Shown in pieces: positions 19,805 to 33,086 of a stretch of DNA of 64,000 nt (the first letter of the stretch is position 1; every line of letters starts with the position of its first letter). The notes under the pieces are model-generated. The model searched no databases. It was not told the DNA's origin and saw nothing but the letters and a program-made list of their open reading frames with translations. A program made the translations under genes and the position numbers. The DNA is from Piromyces finnis (lineage: Eukaryota > Neocallimastigomycota > Neocallimastigomycetes > Neocallimastigales > Neocallimastigaceae), in assembly GCA_002104945.1 (NCBI GenBank), contig MCFH01000009.1, forward strand, positions 946,501-1,010,500, read 5' to 3'.

Positions 19805-22800
19805 CTAAAGAAGTTGTTTTAATTCCATTGCTACATCTTTAACTTTTTCATCGGCTGATTGCTTATATAATGAAATAATACTAGAAACATTATTTAAAAG
19901 ACTAGCAGCTTCTTTCATACTTGGATAATAATGAAGCTATTTGTATAATTTATAATATTTAAAGGATTAATACTACTTATTTTTATTTATTTATTTTTTT
20001 TTAATATATATATATATATATGCAGTGTTTACTTACTAAATTACCAACAGCAATACCAATACGGAATTGATTATCGCTAAATGTTTCATTTTCCATTGCC
20101 TAATAATAATTTTAATATCAATATTAATTCAATAATATTTGTAATGTATATATTTTATTAATATTTACATTATTAAGTAGCTCTAAAAGTTGGAAGGCAT
20201 GTTCGTAATCATCTGTACCTTTTATTAATACAGTAAAACTATAAAAAAATACCAATTAAAATTTAAAAATATACTAATTTATTTAATTATTAAATATTGA
20301 ACTTAATATATACTTTAATATAGTAGTAATTAATGCAAATTTAAAGAACTTGTTTGAATTATCATTGGCTGTTTTTTCAATGCAATCAATAATCTGTATT
20401 TAATATTTTTCATAATTGTAATTAATATATGATTTTGCTTTTTTATATAATAACACTGTATATATATATATATATTTAAAATGCATACAAGATTTATATT
20501 TTCATTAATAAAATCTCTTCCTATCTTTGAAGCAAATAAATTTGAAATAAATCTCAAAATAAACATTCTACAATTAACACTGAATTTATTACTTTCATTA
20601 GAAATGTCTTTTGATGATACAGAGAAATTACTTTTTAATAATTCAATAATAAATTCTTTGTTATTATCTTGTATTGGTTGTGCTGTGTATATAGAACACA
20701 TTCTTAATAAATCAATACCTATAATTTTAAATATATATATATATTAGGTTAATAATTCATTATTGAGTTCATTATTTTTAATATCAAAATTTGAAAATAT
20801 TAAGTATTTACATGGGAATCTATAATTGACTGGCCATTCAATACATATTTTTTTAATAGTATTTATATGTTTTTGATTAAATACTTTTTTGAAAGATTCG
20901 ACTGATGGATTTTCAAACATTGTATTTAATTCTGATAAAGTATTAATATCATCATCATTTAAACTCTTTTCTGGAATCTTTACCGATAAAAATTATTAAT
21001 ATTAATATTAGTAATAAATTAACTATAATTGCTACATCAACAACAATAATAATATTAATAATAATTACCTCAATTTTAATTTTATCATTAAATTCAATGA
21101 TTTTACTAATAATTTTTACTGCGTCACCAACTTTGAAAATTGTATATCCATCCTTTAATAATTTAATTATTTAGATTTTATGATATAGATTTAATATTAT
21201 TTACTTTTTTTTAATAATTTTTGGAATTTCTAATAATACCTTTGGAATGTAGACTGTTTTAATTAAAATAAATATTATATATATTTTTTTTTCATTAAAA
21301 TTATAATAAATTAGTATTATATTTTTTCTTTTTCTTTTCTTTTTCTTTCTTTCTTTACTTTATATAATAACTATAATTACCTTGCTTTGAAGAACTTGAG
21401 GTTGTCTATATTTTGAAAATATTAAATTATTAATAATTATTATGATATACGAATGAAGATTTTTTTTGAAAAGGTAATAATAAAAATATACAACTTACAG
21501 TATTAACTTGAACTTTATTTTAAAAAAATTTAACAGAAATTATAATTTTTTAAAAAAAAAAAAATTAATAATATTTCAGAAATTTTTGTATAAATTTAGT
21601 TTATTTATACCATTTCCACCAGGGACGTATCTTGAAGCTTTTAAATTTGAATAAATAATATAAATAAATAAATTAAAAAAAAATACAATCATTACTAAAT
21701 TATATGTTAAATTACATGTAAATGGTGTTGCAGCTGTAGAATTGCTTATATTATCTTTAGATATTTAATATTAAAAAAAAATAACAATTATAAAATATTA
21801 ATATCAAGAGTGTTAAAATAAAATTAAAATATTAATTTATATATACTAACTGTTATTATCACCACCAGGTACATATCTTGATGCTACAAATGAAAAAAAA
21901 TATTATTAAGTATTAATTAAAATGGTTAACATAATAATAATTTAATTTACATGTGAATGGTGTTGCAGCTGTTGATTTTGTTGTATTTTGATCTAAAACT
22001 ACTGGTTTTGAGTTATTAATTATAAACATTGCAATTTGATCAAGAAAATCTTGCGATAATTCATGTTTCCAGATAAATTCTTGTGCAGCTTGATATGGAT
22101 TTTCTTTAATATTTTAGTAATAAAAATAATATATATTATATATTTAAATTTAAAATTAGATACTCTTTATATTCTCTTTTATATCGTTTTATTTTTTTTT
22201 TTGATTATAAGTTAATTGATTTACCAGTAGCGTTATATGGAAGACGTAAAATACTTCCATCACCAATATCAATATCAAAAACATAATCATATTCTTTTCC
22301 TTCGAATAATGTCTTATTTGATGATGTTGAAACAACAACACCAACTTTAATCCATTTTTGATCAGTATTACTCCACTAAAAAATATATATTTTGATTTAT
22401 TAGATGATGAATTTTTATTATTAAAATGTTAATTATATACAAACTTGATATGCTTCGACATCTTTTCCATTCTTAATCATTGCAACTTGACCATCCTTTT
22501 TACCAGGAGTATCAAGAAAACTTTTATCTTTAATTTCATTCTTGTCAATATTTGATCCATCACTAATTTTAAAAAAATATAAAATTGATTAATTTAAAAG
22601 AATATATTTTTTTATATACATATTCATTTCATATAAAATATATACGATGCTACAGCAAAGTTCGAAACTGAATCTTCAAATTGCTATTTTACAATTATAT
22701 AAATAACGAAATTAAAAATTGTTTATATGTTTAAAAATAATCAATAATAAAAAGTACCCACTTTAATTAACTCATCGCTTGCTAACCTTTCAGTACTTCT

Positions 22801-24456
22801 TGTAAACACTCTTATAACATTATCACTAGCACCACTAACTATATCACCATTTTGTAAAACTTGAACACACCAAACAGAAACTGCAGGATGACTTATAGTT
22901 TGTTTACATTCATTATCTTATAATAAAAAATGGGAAAAATTTTAAAAATTATTATTTTGAAATTAATTTAATTATATAAAATAACTTTTAAATTCAAAAT
23001 AATACAACAATAATGAAACCTTTCCAAATTTTAATAGTTCTATCTTCACCACAAGAAATGATTTCATCAGTAATAGCATTATATTTAACACAATATACAA
23101 AAGCAGTATGGCTGTATAATTCATTTAAACAATCACCATTTATATCCCAAATTCTTAATGAACTATATAATTTATAAATATATAAATATATATGTTTATT
23201 TTAATAAGCATTTAAATTAAAATAAAAAATTATAAATTATATCTTTATTTTTAATATATTAAAAAATACCCATCATTAGAGCATGAAACAAATTTATTAT
23301 CTGATATGCTTGCAAGACCTCTAACACAATCAGCATGACCCACAAAGGTATGGAGACATTTATCATTTTCCCATAGTTTTATTGATTTATCAGCAGATGC
23401 TATATATTTAATTTTAATTAAATGCTATTTAAATGAAAAAGATATTTATATAATAATCTTATATTTTAATTACCTGTTAAAACTTTGTTATCAGATAACC
23501 CTAAAACAGCCCAAATAGCTAGAGTATGACCCTTTAAAGTATATTGACAATTCCAATTTTTCCATATTTTAGCAGTACTTTTGTTTATGATATAATAATT
23601 ATAATAATTATTACCAATTTTTTAAAAAATTATTATTCAAATATTCAAATATATTTAATTAAAATATTTACTTATCCCATGAACCAGATATAATAGAACC
23701 ATCTGGTGTACTTGAAATTGAAGAAACTGTATTATCATGACCAATTAGAATATATAAAGGTTCTGTAGATTCTGGTTCAAAAACATTTATAGTTTTATCA
23801 ACACCGCCACTTAAGATTAAACCTATTAAAAGTGTGATTTATGAATATAAAAAAAAATTTATATAATATATAGGATGGGATTTTACAATTAGTCATTTAA
23901 TATTATTAAATTTTATACAACTTCATAATTAAATTTAATTGTTATAATAATAATAATAACAATAACAATAATAATAATAATAATGAATAACCTTTAGGAT
24001 ATTGAGAATTTGGTTTAAGATAATAAAGACAAATGACATAACCTTTGTGAAAAGCATAATTAAATTCCGGTTCGTATGTATTATCAATATTTTTTTTCCA
24101 AGAAATAACAGTACTATCTCTTGAAGCTGAAACTATATTATTATTTTGATCATAATCAATACCGCGTACCTTAAATAATAATATTACAAATAATTTTTCA
24201 GAGAATTTTTATATTAAATGTAAATATATTAAATATTATAAGAATTAGAATGAAATTACTAAATTTCATTTTACTATATTTTTTTACAATTGACATATAC
24301 TATTAATTAATTAATTTAATACTGATAAATGATATTTAATTTAAAAATAAATATTTATATTTAAATATAAATATATATTTAAATAATAAAACAATAATAA
24401 TTTCATACATCAAGATTATGACCCATCAAATTGGCTGAGAGTTTGTAACTTTCCAT
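19805..24456 (-). CDS. DOA1: Doa1/PLAA (Ufd3) ubiquitin-binding Cdc48 cofactor
   Basis: Many small exons on the minus strand from [16 protein letters not shown] to a TAG at 19805-19807. The N-terminal WD40 propeller shows [95 protein letters not shown] and [15 protein letters not shown]. Next comes the PFU domain ([60 protein letters not shown]). A linker with two copies of [16 protein letters not shown] leads, through two 14-nt exons, into the PUL domain ([20 protein letters not shown], then helical repeats). Known: the PUL domain binds the Cdc48/p97 tail; WD40 and PFU bind ubiquitin; loss depletes free ubiquitin. It is divergent from UBC13, another ubiquitin gene. Confidence 0.93.
21240..21253 (-). 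other. DOA1: 14-nt micro-exon of DOA1
   Basis: On the minus strand TCTACATTCCAAAG, flanked by AG and GT. With the preceding phase it encodes VYIPK, which is needed to enter the PUL domain in frame. Confidence 0.75.
21499..21512 (-). other. DOA1: 14-nt micro-exon of DOA1
   Basis: On the minus strand TTCAAGTTAATACT between AG and GT. It encodes VQVNT and keeps phase between the second RYVPGG exon and the TTSSSKQ exon. The region is unconserved linker, so inclusion is less certain than for the VYIPK exon. Confidence 0.6.
21610..21995 (-). repeat. DOA1: Tandemly duplicated exon pair in DOA1 linker
   Basis: Two exon pairs with the same phases and near-identical products. The STAATPFT exons lie near 21950-21990 and 21715-21757, the SSRYVPGG exons near 21850-21888 and 21610-21645. 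The repeat period is about 235-246 bp, and intervening intron sequence is no longer alike. Confidence 0.8.
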
Positions 24457-25819
24457 ATTAGTAATATTTGTGATCTTCAAAAATATATAAATATACTATG
24501 TTATTATTTTCTATTTTTTAGAGATAAAATATTTGATAAATCCAAAAAATTAACAATTATCTAAAACAATTTAAACACATTAAATTTAAAAATTATATAA
24601 AAGAAAGATACAAATAAATACAAAAGTGAATCGTTTAGATTTTATTTTTATTAATATCACGTGTATATATAAAATTAAAATAAATATCTATTATTTAATT
24701 AATTTTTAAAATAAAAAAAAATATATTAAACTTGTGTTACATTTATAAAATAAGTATTAGGTGTATATAATTACTATTAAGAAATATTGCCATAGTAACG
24801 ATTTTTTTAAAAAAAAGAAAAATAATAACAAGTTATTAAAAAAATATTTTTTTAAATTAGAATATATTTTTAAAAATAGATTATATATTAAATAATATAT
24901 TATAAATTAATAAAATACTTTAATAAATAATTAAAATATATAAAGTGTTTAATTTTTTCCTATACTTTCTTTTTTTTTTTTAAAAAAAAAAAAATTTAAT
25001 TTTTAAATAAACTAATTTAAAAAATTATTAATTGGTTTAGTTTAATTATAAAATGTAAGCCTAATATAAATTTTAGTAAAGTTTTTTTTTTTTTTTTTAA
25101 AAAAAAGGATATATATCATAATTATTTAATAAAGTAAACATGAAGATAAAAATATGGAAGAAAACTACAATTAAATTTAAAATTTTAAAAATTGGAAAAG
25201 ATAATTTATAATATTTAAAGAGTATTAAATAAATATATTATATTCAAAGTGTACTATTGAAAAGTAATTATATAATAAATTCGTAGAAATTACATGAAAT
25301 ATGTATATATACTGTAAAATCAATAAAATACTTGATCTTCAAAAATATTAAACCTAATATAATATAAAACGGAAGAAAGAGATCGTTCAATGTTATTATA
25401 TAAAAATGTTATCAAGAATTAAACAAGTTTTTACTAAATTTGTTTACTAAATCAAAATACCATATTTGACCTTTTAACATCGTCAAGAGTAATAAATCAA
25501 TGTATATAATATTAAGTTAATTTCAAAATTTTAAAAGTATAATTTTATAAAGCTATAAAAAAATTATAATAAATATATCAAAAAAAAAAAAAAATATTAT
25601 TAATTAAAATTATTGTTCATATACAAACATTTACTCTCTGCAATAAATAGATAATGATAATAGTAGTAATGATAAAGATAATAACAATAAAAAATATTAT
25701 TAATTAAAAGCAATATTAAAATAAATGTAAAAATAATTCTTATAAGAAGTAAATAAAAATAAATGAACTAAATTTAATTATATGTATAAATAAATATATT
25801 TTATTCTAGTAATTAAAAA
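24457..25819. other. Divergent intergenic spacer DOA1 / UBC13
   Basis: About 1.36 kb of AT-rich DNA between two divergent ubiquitin-pathway genes, with poly-A/T and no coding potential seen. It presumably contains both promoters. Confidence 0.5.
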
Positions 25820-26773
25820 ATGGCTTTACCAAAGAGAATTATAAAGGTAATTCAAATATTTTTATTTTAATTTATATTTTTTAAATCTCTGTTTCTAAAA
25901 AGCAATTTAATTAGAATATGTATTAAATAGATCATTAAATATTATATAATTATTATTTGTATATCAATTTTATTATTAGGAAACTGAAAGATTAATGGCT
26001 GAACCAACTCCAGGAATTTCAGCTGTTCCTCACGAAGATAATTTACGTTACTTTGATGTAGAAATTTCTGGACCAGATTCATCTCCATACGAAGGTATTA
26101 CATGAATTAAAAAAAAAAAAATTCTAAAAAATGTATTTATGGTATATGAAAATAATCATTTACAATTTATATTTTAAGGTGGTAAATTTAAGCTTGAACT
26201 TTTCCTCCCAGAAGAATATCCAATGTCACCACCAAAAGTTAGATTTTTAACTAAAATTTATCATCCAAATATTGATAAATTAGGTAGAATATGCCTTGAT
26301 ATTCTTAAAGGTAATTATTCAATAACTTAAACAAAAAAAAAAAAATAATTAATTGGTTGAATAATATACATAATATATTATATATAAAAATAAAAAATAA
26401 AAATAAATAGATAAGTGGTCTCCAGCTCATCAAATCCGTACTGTTTTATTATCAATTCAAGTTTTATTATCAGGTAAATATTTTAATATTTCAACAAAAA
26501 TTTAATAAGTTAAATCGATTTTATTTTAATAAATAATAATTATTATAATAATGATTATATTATTATTGTAAAATTAGATCCAAACCCAGATGATCCACTT
26601 GCTAATGATGTTGCTCAAGAATGGAAAACAAATAAAGAACAAGCTATTGCTACTGGTAATGATTATATTATTAAAAGAATTTTATATTATATCACTAAAA
26701 TAATTCATATCTAATGGTAATTTTATTATATATATATGAAGCTAAGGAATGGACTCAAAAATATGCAAAATAA
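25820..26773 (+). CDS. UBC13: Ubiquitin-conjugating enzyme E2, UBC13/UBE2N
   Basis: Six exons: [29 protein letters not shown] through [98 protein letters not shown]; and the end [10 protein letters not shown] with TAA at 26771-26773. The active cysteine is in [24 protein letters not shown] followed by [13 protein letters not shown] is specific to UBC13 rather than UBC4/5. Length (about 150 residues) is normal. Known: with a Uev/Mms2 partner it builds K63-linked ubiquitin chains, including on PCNA for error-free damage bypass. No Uev gene is seen here. Confidence 0.96.
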
Positions 26774-27219
26774 ATAAACTAAATTCGTTATAAATAAAAA
26801 TATATCCAAATAATAAAAAAAAATAGGAAATGAAACATATTTAACTAAAAAAATATAATAAATAATAATATCCATAGTAACAAATAATTTCTTGTAATGA
26901 AAATATTTTTATTCATGTAATTATAAGCGAAATAATAAAGTTAAAATAATTCTAGAATAAAATAAAAATGAAACTAATTGAAATAATAATAAGAAATTGA
27001 AATTAAGTATGTTTTTTACTATTCTTTTTTCTTTATTATTTTGTAATAAAATTAAATATATAAACTTTATTATTAATATTTTTTTGAAAATGTAATTTAA
27101 AATGTTTATAAAAAAATTAAATATCTAATTATAATAATAGTTATTACTAAATATAAAATGTTTTAAAATCTTTAAAAAAAATTAATTCTAATTAGAAATT
27201 ATCTTTTAATTATAGGATA

Positions 27220-27289
<70 letters not shown>

Positions 27290-27681
27290 TTATTTCTATA
27301 ACAATATTTTAATATTTTTAACGACTTATTTTATAACAACAATAATAATAATATTATTATTATTACTAATAATTAATGGTAGTAGTTGTAATATTGATAG
27401 AATTAACATTATAAGTGTTGTTATATATTGGTATTACTATTATACTATATGATTATTATTGAATATAAAGTTTTTTCTTACCTAGAAAAATTATTAAAAT
27501 TTTCAATTCTATTTTTATTTTTATCTCAATTTATGTAATATCTTAAAATCATATAATAAATTATAAAAAAAGTTATTCTTTTAAAATTTTTCTTTTTCTG
27601 TAATTGAGAAAAAAAATTTTTTTTAAAATAATTTTTTTTCTAAATTATTTACAAAATTTATATGTAATAATATTAATAATT
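26774..27681. other. Intergenic spacer UBC13 / cyclin Y
   Basis: About 0.9 kb in tandem orientation, containing an (ATT)n run of about 70 bp at 27220-27290 and poly-A/T. It should hold the 3' end of UBC13 and the promoter of the next gene. No ORF of substance. Confidence 0.55.
27220..27290. repeat. (ATT)n microsatellite
   Basis: About 23 uninterrupted ATT units in the spacer upstream of the cyclin Y gene. Confidence 0.95.
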
Positions 27682-30600
27682 ATGGGTAATGCATTTTCAG
27701 TGAATATTGCAGAACAAACTACCAATAACGAGATGTATATTTATTGTATTTTATACAATTAAATTTTTTTTTTCTATATTAATTTTAATAATCTATTTTT
27801 CATTTAATATATTGATATTTTACGTTCTAATATTTTTATAATGCTTATTTCATTATTTTAGTAATGATGAAATAAAAGGAAAGGTTTTAACTCAAGATGA
27901 TAATAGCAGAAATTTGATAAATATAAAAAAAAGTAACAACTATGAAGAAATGGAATGTATTGATAATTATTGTAATAATTATTATGTCAATGGTCAAAAA
28001 AATATTGAAAAAGAATGTATAAATGAAGTTAAAGATTATAAAAATGATGAAGTAAATAAAAATGAGAATTCTATTAATCCAGATTCTCTAAAAAGTGAAA
28101 AGGTTAATGATTATATCAATATAATTAAAATTGATTCTAGTAATTCTGATAATAATTTACATGTATCCAATAATTGCAATCAAATTGGTAGAAGTGCTTC
28201 CGGAGTTAATCAAGATAATTATTTATCATTATGTCGCCAATCTAGTAATTATAGTTCAACAATTGTTAATGATAATAGTAAATACTCCAGTGCTACTACA
28301 GTTAATAGAAATAATAGCATTAATTGTCATAATTCAAGTTATGTTGAAGAGATACTTAAAGATCATCATGAAGATATGAATACAAACTATATTAATGATG
28401 TTTTAAGCAGTGGATTCATTAGTCATGAAGATTTATTAGATAATTTTGATAATGGCACTTCTTCCATTAACCCAAATAACTACACTTCTATATCTTATGA
28501 CTCGAACGTAAACAAAGAATTGAAAAACTTTTCTAAAAATAATAATGAATTAAATAATAATAAAGATACTGATAATAATTTATTATTAAATCAAATAAGC
28601 GAAAATAATGATGTATATCTCGATATTAAAAATGATGACGAAAGTAGTTGTGGTAGTTCAAAAGATTATTCATATAATTATGATGATGAATATGTAAATA
28701 TGGGAAACTACTTTTTTAATAATAAAGATATTATACAAGATAATAATATTATTGATTATGAATATAATCCGACTTATTATGATATATGGAGTGTTAAAGA
28801 AGATAATAATATATTAAATGACAATTATTCTAATGATAGATATAATGATAATAATGCAGAAAATTATAATTATAATTCAAGTTATAAAAGTTCATATTCA
28901 GATACCTATCAAATAAAAAATAAATATAAAGGATTTCAAGAATTTAAAAGTACAGCTAATTCATCAAGTTACTTCTTAAATAAAACTGAAAAAACAAAAA
29001 CAGATTCTCAAATTATGCTTTTCCCTGAAATTGCTAAACAAATAAATAAAGAAAAAATTAAGGTATATAATAGTAAACCATTCTCGATTAGTTCACAAAA
29101 TAGTACAGATGATTGTTCTAGTATATTAAATTATGTACCATCGAAGCAAACATTATATCCAAAAGATGCTGGCTATACAAATGAAAACTCTATGTCAACG
29201 TCAAAATTAAATTCTAAAGTATTTAATGATTCAGCAATATTCAGTGATAATAATTCAACATCAGTTCTTCAAATTACTCGATCAAACAGTGTCATAGTAA
29301 CCAATGGTATAAATATTAAAATTATTATTTATGATATATATAATACTAATAGCGATTAATGAAAAATAATAAATCAATAATAATATTTATTTGTTTTTTT
29401 TTTTAAAAAAAAAAAAACTGTATTTTAAATTTATTTTATTAGAAAATGATTTTAATGGTAATAAAAAAATAACAAATTTAATAAGAGAAAGTCAATATAA
29501 TTTAAGAAACTTAAAGAATCTTAAATTAAATGATAAGCCAAAAGATAATAAAATGGCTGTAAGATATAATTCATGTTCAACACTTTTAATTGATAACACA
29601 ATTACAACAGCTGATATGGATGATACTATAAGATGGTAAGTTGTAATAATAGTGATACTAATAAAAATAATAAATATCATATATTATTTTTTATTTGATG
29701 AAGTAACTCATATATATGATCACAATTTTAATGAATAATAAATAGTGTAACATTAGCGATATTATATAGAATAAGGGCAAACCATAAAAAAAATGTCAAA
29801 TTAGTTACTAATAAAATTTTTTCAGAAAAATTATACCCATTGACAGTATGTAAATAATATATATATTTTTATATATACCCTATGAATTGAATTTAACTTT
29901 TATATTAAAATAGATGCATCCTAGATTTTCTCCAAATCCACCAACTGAAAAGGAAATATATAAGTTTTTAAAAAGTTTATTCCATTCAGCAGAAGTAATT
30001 TAACTGTTAAATAATTTTATACTAAAGATAAAATATATATATATAATATTTAATAAAGTTAATGAATATTAATATATTAAATATATATAAAATATATATT
30101 TAATATATTGTTTTTATATATATAGTTAAATAGTGAATGCGCTATAATAACATTGGTATGCACATTAATAAAAAACAATATTTTAATTGATAAATTGAAA
30201 CATTATATTTAAGAATTTTTTTTTCTATTAGATCTATGTTGAAAGAATGTTAGCATACACAAATATAACTATCCATTCATGTAATTGGACAAGAATATTA
30301 CTAGGAGGAGTATTACTAGCATCAAAAGTTTGGGATGATCATGCTATTTGGAATGCTGATTTCTGTCAAATATTCCCAATTGCTGCTGTTGAAGATATGT
30401 ACGTTTATATTATTTTAAAAAAAGCTTGAGCTATATATTAAATGAAATATATTTTTTATTCTTCTTAAAAAAAATATTAATTTATATTAATCATATTCGT
30501 TTAAATATAATAAAATAAAGGAATAAACTTGAAAGATGGTATATGAATGCAATTAATTATAATGTCAGTATTCGTTCTTCATTATTTGTTAAATACTATT

Positions 30601-30947
30601 TTGAACTAAGAGAATTAGTATCTAAAAAAGGAAAACACTTAAAATTAAAACCATTGAACTCAAATGATGCCAAATTATTAGAAGTAAAATTTTAAAATAT
30701 TAATAATTTCTAAAATTATTCTTATATATTAATTATTTAATCTTTTTTTTTTTCTGACATTATTGTTTTAATATATCAAAAAAAAAAAATATCTAAATAA
30801 AATTTAAAGGAAAAAATTAATCAATCTGATGACCAACGTAATAATTTAAGTATCTTACACTATAACCTCCCAGATAAAAAGGGAATACGAAGAACAGTTA
30901 GTGATAGCAATTTTAAATCAATAGCAATTCAAGCATCATTATTTTAA
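27682..30947 (+). CDS. CCNY: Cyclin Y family protein with N-myristoylation-like start and Asn-rich N-terminus
   Basis: The first exon encodes MGNAFSVNIAEQ; Gly2 and Ser6 fit an N-myristoylation signal, as in animal cyclin Y. A large exon (about 27862-29306) encodes roughly 480 low-complexity residues rich in Asn, Asp, Ser and Tyr. The cyclin box follows over several exons: DDTIRCVTLAILYRIR (split after 29637), YPLTMHPRFSPNPPTEKEIYK, LNSECAIITL, IYVERMLAYTNI, NWTRILLGGVLLASKVWDDH, AIWNADFCQIFP, VEDMNKLERWYMNAINYNV and KYYFELRELV. The end IRRTVSDSNFKSIAIQ resembles the RRSFSADNF 14-3-3 segment of cyclin Y. Known: cyclin Y recruits CDK14/16-class (Pho85-like) kinases to membranes. The cyclin box is a close match; the low-complexity region is unlike animal homologues. 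Stop at 30945-30947. Confidence 0.88.
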
Positions 30948-31510
30948 AATATACAAAATATTAACTTAGATCTAAACTTTAGATATTAAAATACATAAAT
31001 ATTTATAGATGAAAATATAATATAAAAAAAAATTCTATCAAAGTATTAAAATTATTTAATAAATTAATATTATTTAAAAAAAGAAATCATTTTTAAAAAA
31101 AAAAAAGATTTTATTTTTTTTGCTAACTTTAATTATAATATTTTGAATTTTGATTAAACTATGTATATACATATATACAGTATATGATTATATAGGATCA
31201 TTATAATAATAAAAATTGTAGTGAATAGTTCTATTATTTATATTAATTAGGATTAAAACATTATAATTTTAATATATATTAATTATTAATTTTTATGTTA
31301 TTATTGATTGGATCAAATCAATTTTATTTAGCATTATTATTAAAATTTATATATAAATTTATAAAAGTCTTTTAATACTTTTTATAAATTGTAAAGGTAA
31401 AATTTTTAACATTCCATTTAAAATAGAATATAAGTAATCAATAATAATTAAATATATACATATATATGAAATGAAGAAATAAGATTAAATTGAAATTAAA
31501 ATAAGTAACA
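30948..31510. other. Intergenic spacer, no gene seen
   Basis: About 560 bp of AT-rich DNA in tandem orientation between cyclin Y and the orphan gene. Nothing recognisable. Confidence 0.5.
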
Positions 31511-32930
31511 ATGGAAAACAGTAATAATGAAATCGATATTCTTATTAATTCAATTGGTTCAGGATACGAAGATAAATTTAAAAATTTAAAATTTAAGTTA
31601 TCTAATACTACCACATCATCAAATATTATAAATGAAAATGATACTATTTCATATAATGATAATGATATATCATGTAAAGAAAGAAATATAGAATTAGAAA
31701 ATATTAATTTAAATGGTATGTTAATAATAATATTATCTTATAACATTATTACGAATTTATAAAGTTATAAAATTAATTATTATTTAATTTATTATGCGAA
31801 ATAAATTTATATATATATATATTTTTTTTTTTAAACTTTTTTACGATTTTAACATTTTGATTAATTTTTTAACTAATGTTTTTAATGATTTTATTTTTTT
31901 ATATACTCAATAAATAAAAATTTATTCAATGCAATTCATATAATATGGAAATAAAATTAAATACATAAAAGAGCAAAATTCAATATTATCTAATGAACCT
32001 GTTAACATTACACCTACAGTTCAGCAAGTTAATAATATAACTCAGATAAATGATAAAAATAATAATGGAATGCCTATACTTAATGCAGCAACTTTATTAA
32101 ATAGAAATCAAATAATTAATAATAATGTCAATTCAGAAAATCCTTCGTTAATTCCACCTGTAATAAGTCTTCAACAACCCCAACCAGCTGCACTTCCAAA
32201 CTTCCAAATACCCATATTCCAACAACCTCCACCACCAAATGTGCACCCGGGTTTATTTTCCTATCCATATGCAAATATAAATATACCAGCATTAAATCCT
32301 TTAATAGTCCAAAATACAATTGTTTATAATAAATTAATTCGAAATCCATTCTTCATTGAAATATTGAATACCCATAGAGAATTAATCTATAATACTACAA
32401 TTATTTCTCTTTTTAATAAAGATCATAGTGCTGATGGTAAAGGCTTAGATATCGAAGAAATTAAAAAGCAAAAGCCGGAAATAGGAAATAACCCAGGACT
32501 ACTATCTCTACTTCATTATTCACCTGAAATAGAAGAGGATCGTTTTCTATATACTCTTCTCTGTCAAAAACCAGAATTGGCTTCCAATCTCATTCGCTCT
32601 ATTCTTTATTTCCAAGATCCAACATTACATAATTTACCAATTCTGACTACTTTTCCTAACTCAGAGCCTATGGAAATACAAAATACTATCAATTTATCAA
32701 AAGATAATTTACAACAAAATGATATATTAGAAAGAAATAATGATAATGACGAAATTAATGATAATAGAAACTCTAATAATGATAATACAAAATCAGATCA
32801 AAGTAAAACATATATATTTAATTATTTAGACGATTCAAGTAATAATCATAATAACGACATGACTAATGAAAATAATAAGAAAACGTATGTATTTGAAGAT
32901 CCATCTGATGTTGAAGATGAATCTGATTAA
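31511..32930 (+). CDS. Unrecognised Asn/Pro-rich protein with C-terminal YxF acidic repeats
   Basis: Two exons, 31511-31714 and about 31972-32930, joined at a good GTATGT donor. The first encodes a polar N-terminus (MENSNNEIDILINS). The second has a Pro/Gln-rich stretch (SLQQPQPAALPNFQIPIF), then a better-ordered segment with Leu-rich helices (GLLSLLHYSPEIEEDRFLY, LLCQKPELASNLIRSILYF). The tail carries the motif KTYIFNYLDDSSNN and again KTYVFEDPSDVEDESD before TAA. I do not recognise the family. The acidic tail with repeated aromatic residues could be a short linear binding motif, which is inference. After the stop, the same frame holds a third motif copy interrupted by stops (see separate entry). 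Confidence 0.65.
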
Positions 32931-33086
32931 GAATAAAATAATGATCACAAAAGAGATAATCATTATAGTATCACTAGCTTATTATCGTTAATTTGATATA
33001 TTTGATAGAAAAAGAATGACTCGCAGTATAATAATAATTATTATCATAAGCAAAAATATGTGTTTAAATATCCAGACGATGATTAA
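32931..33086 (+). pseudogene. In-frame decayed extension of the orphan gene
   Basis: Reading on in the same frame past TAA gives more Asn-rich codons, several stops, then a clean run ending QKYVFKYPDDD and TAA at 33084-33086. This is a third version of the K-[TK]-Y-[VI]-F-acidic motif. It looks like a former C-terminal repeat, or an alternative exon. Confidence 0.45.
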
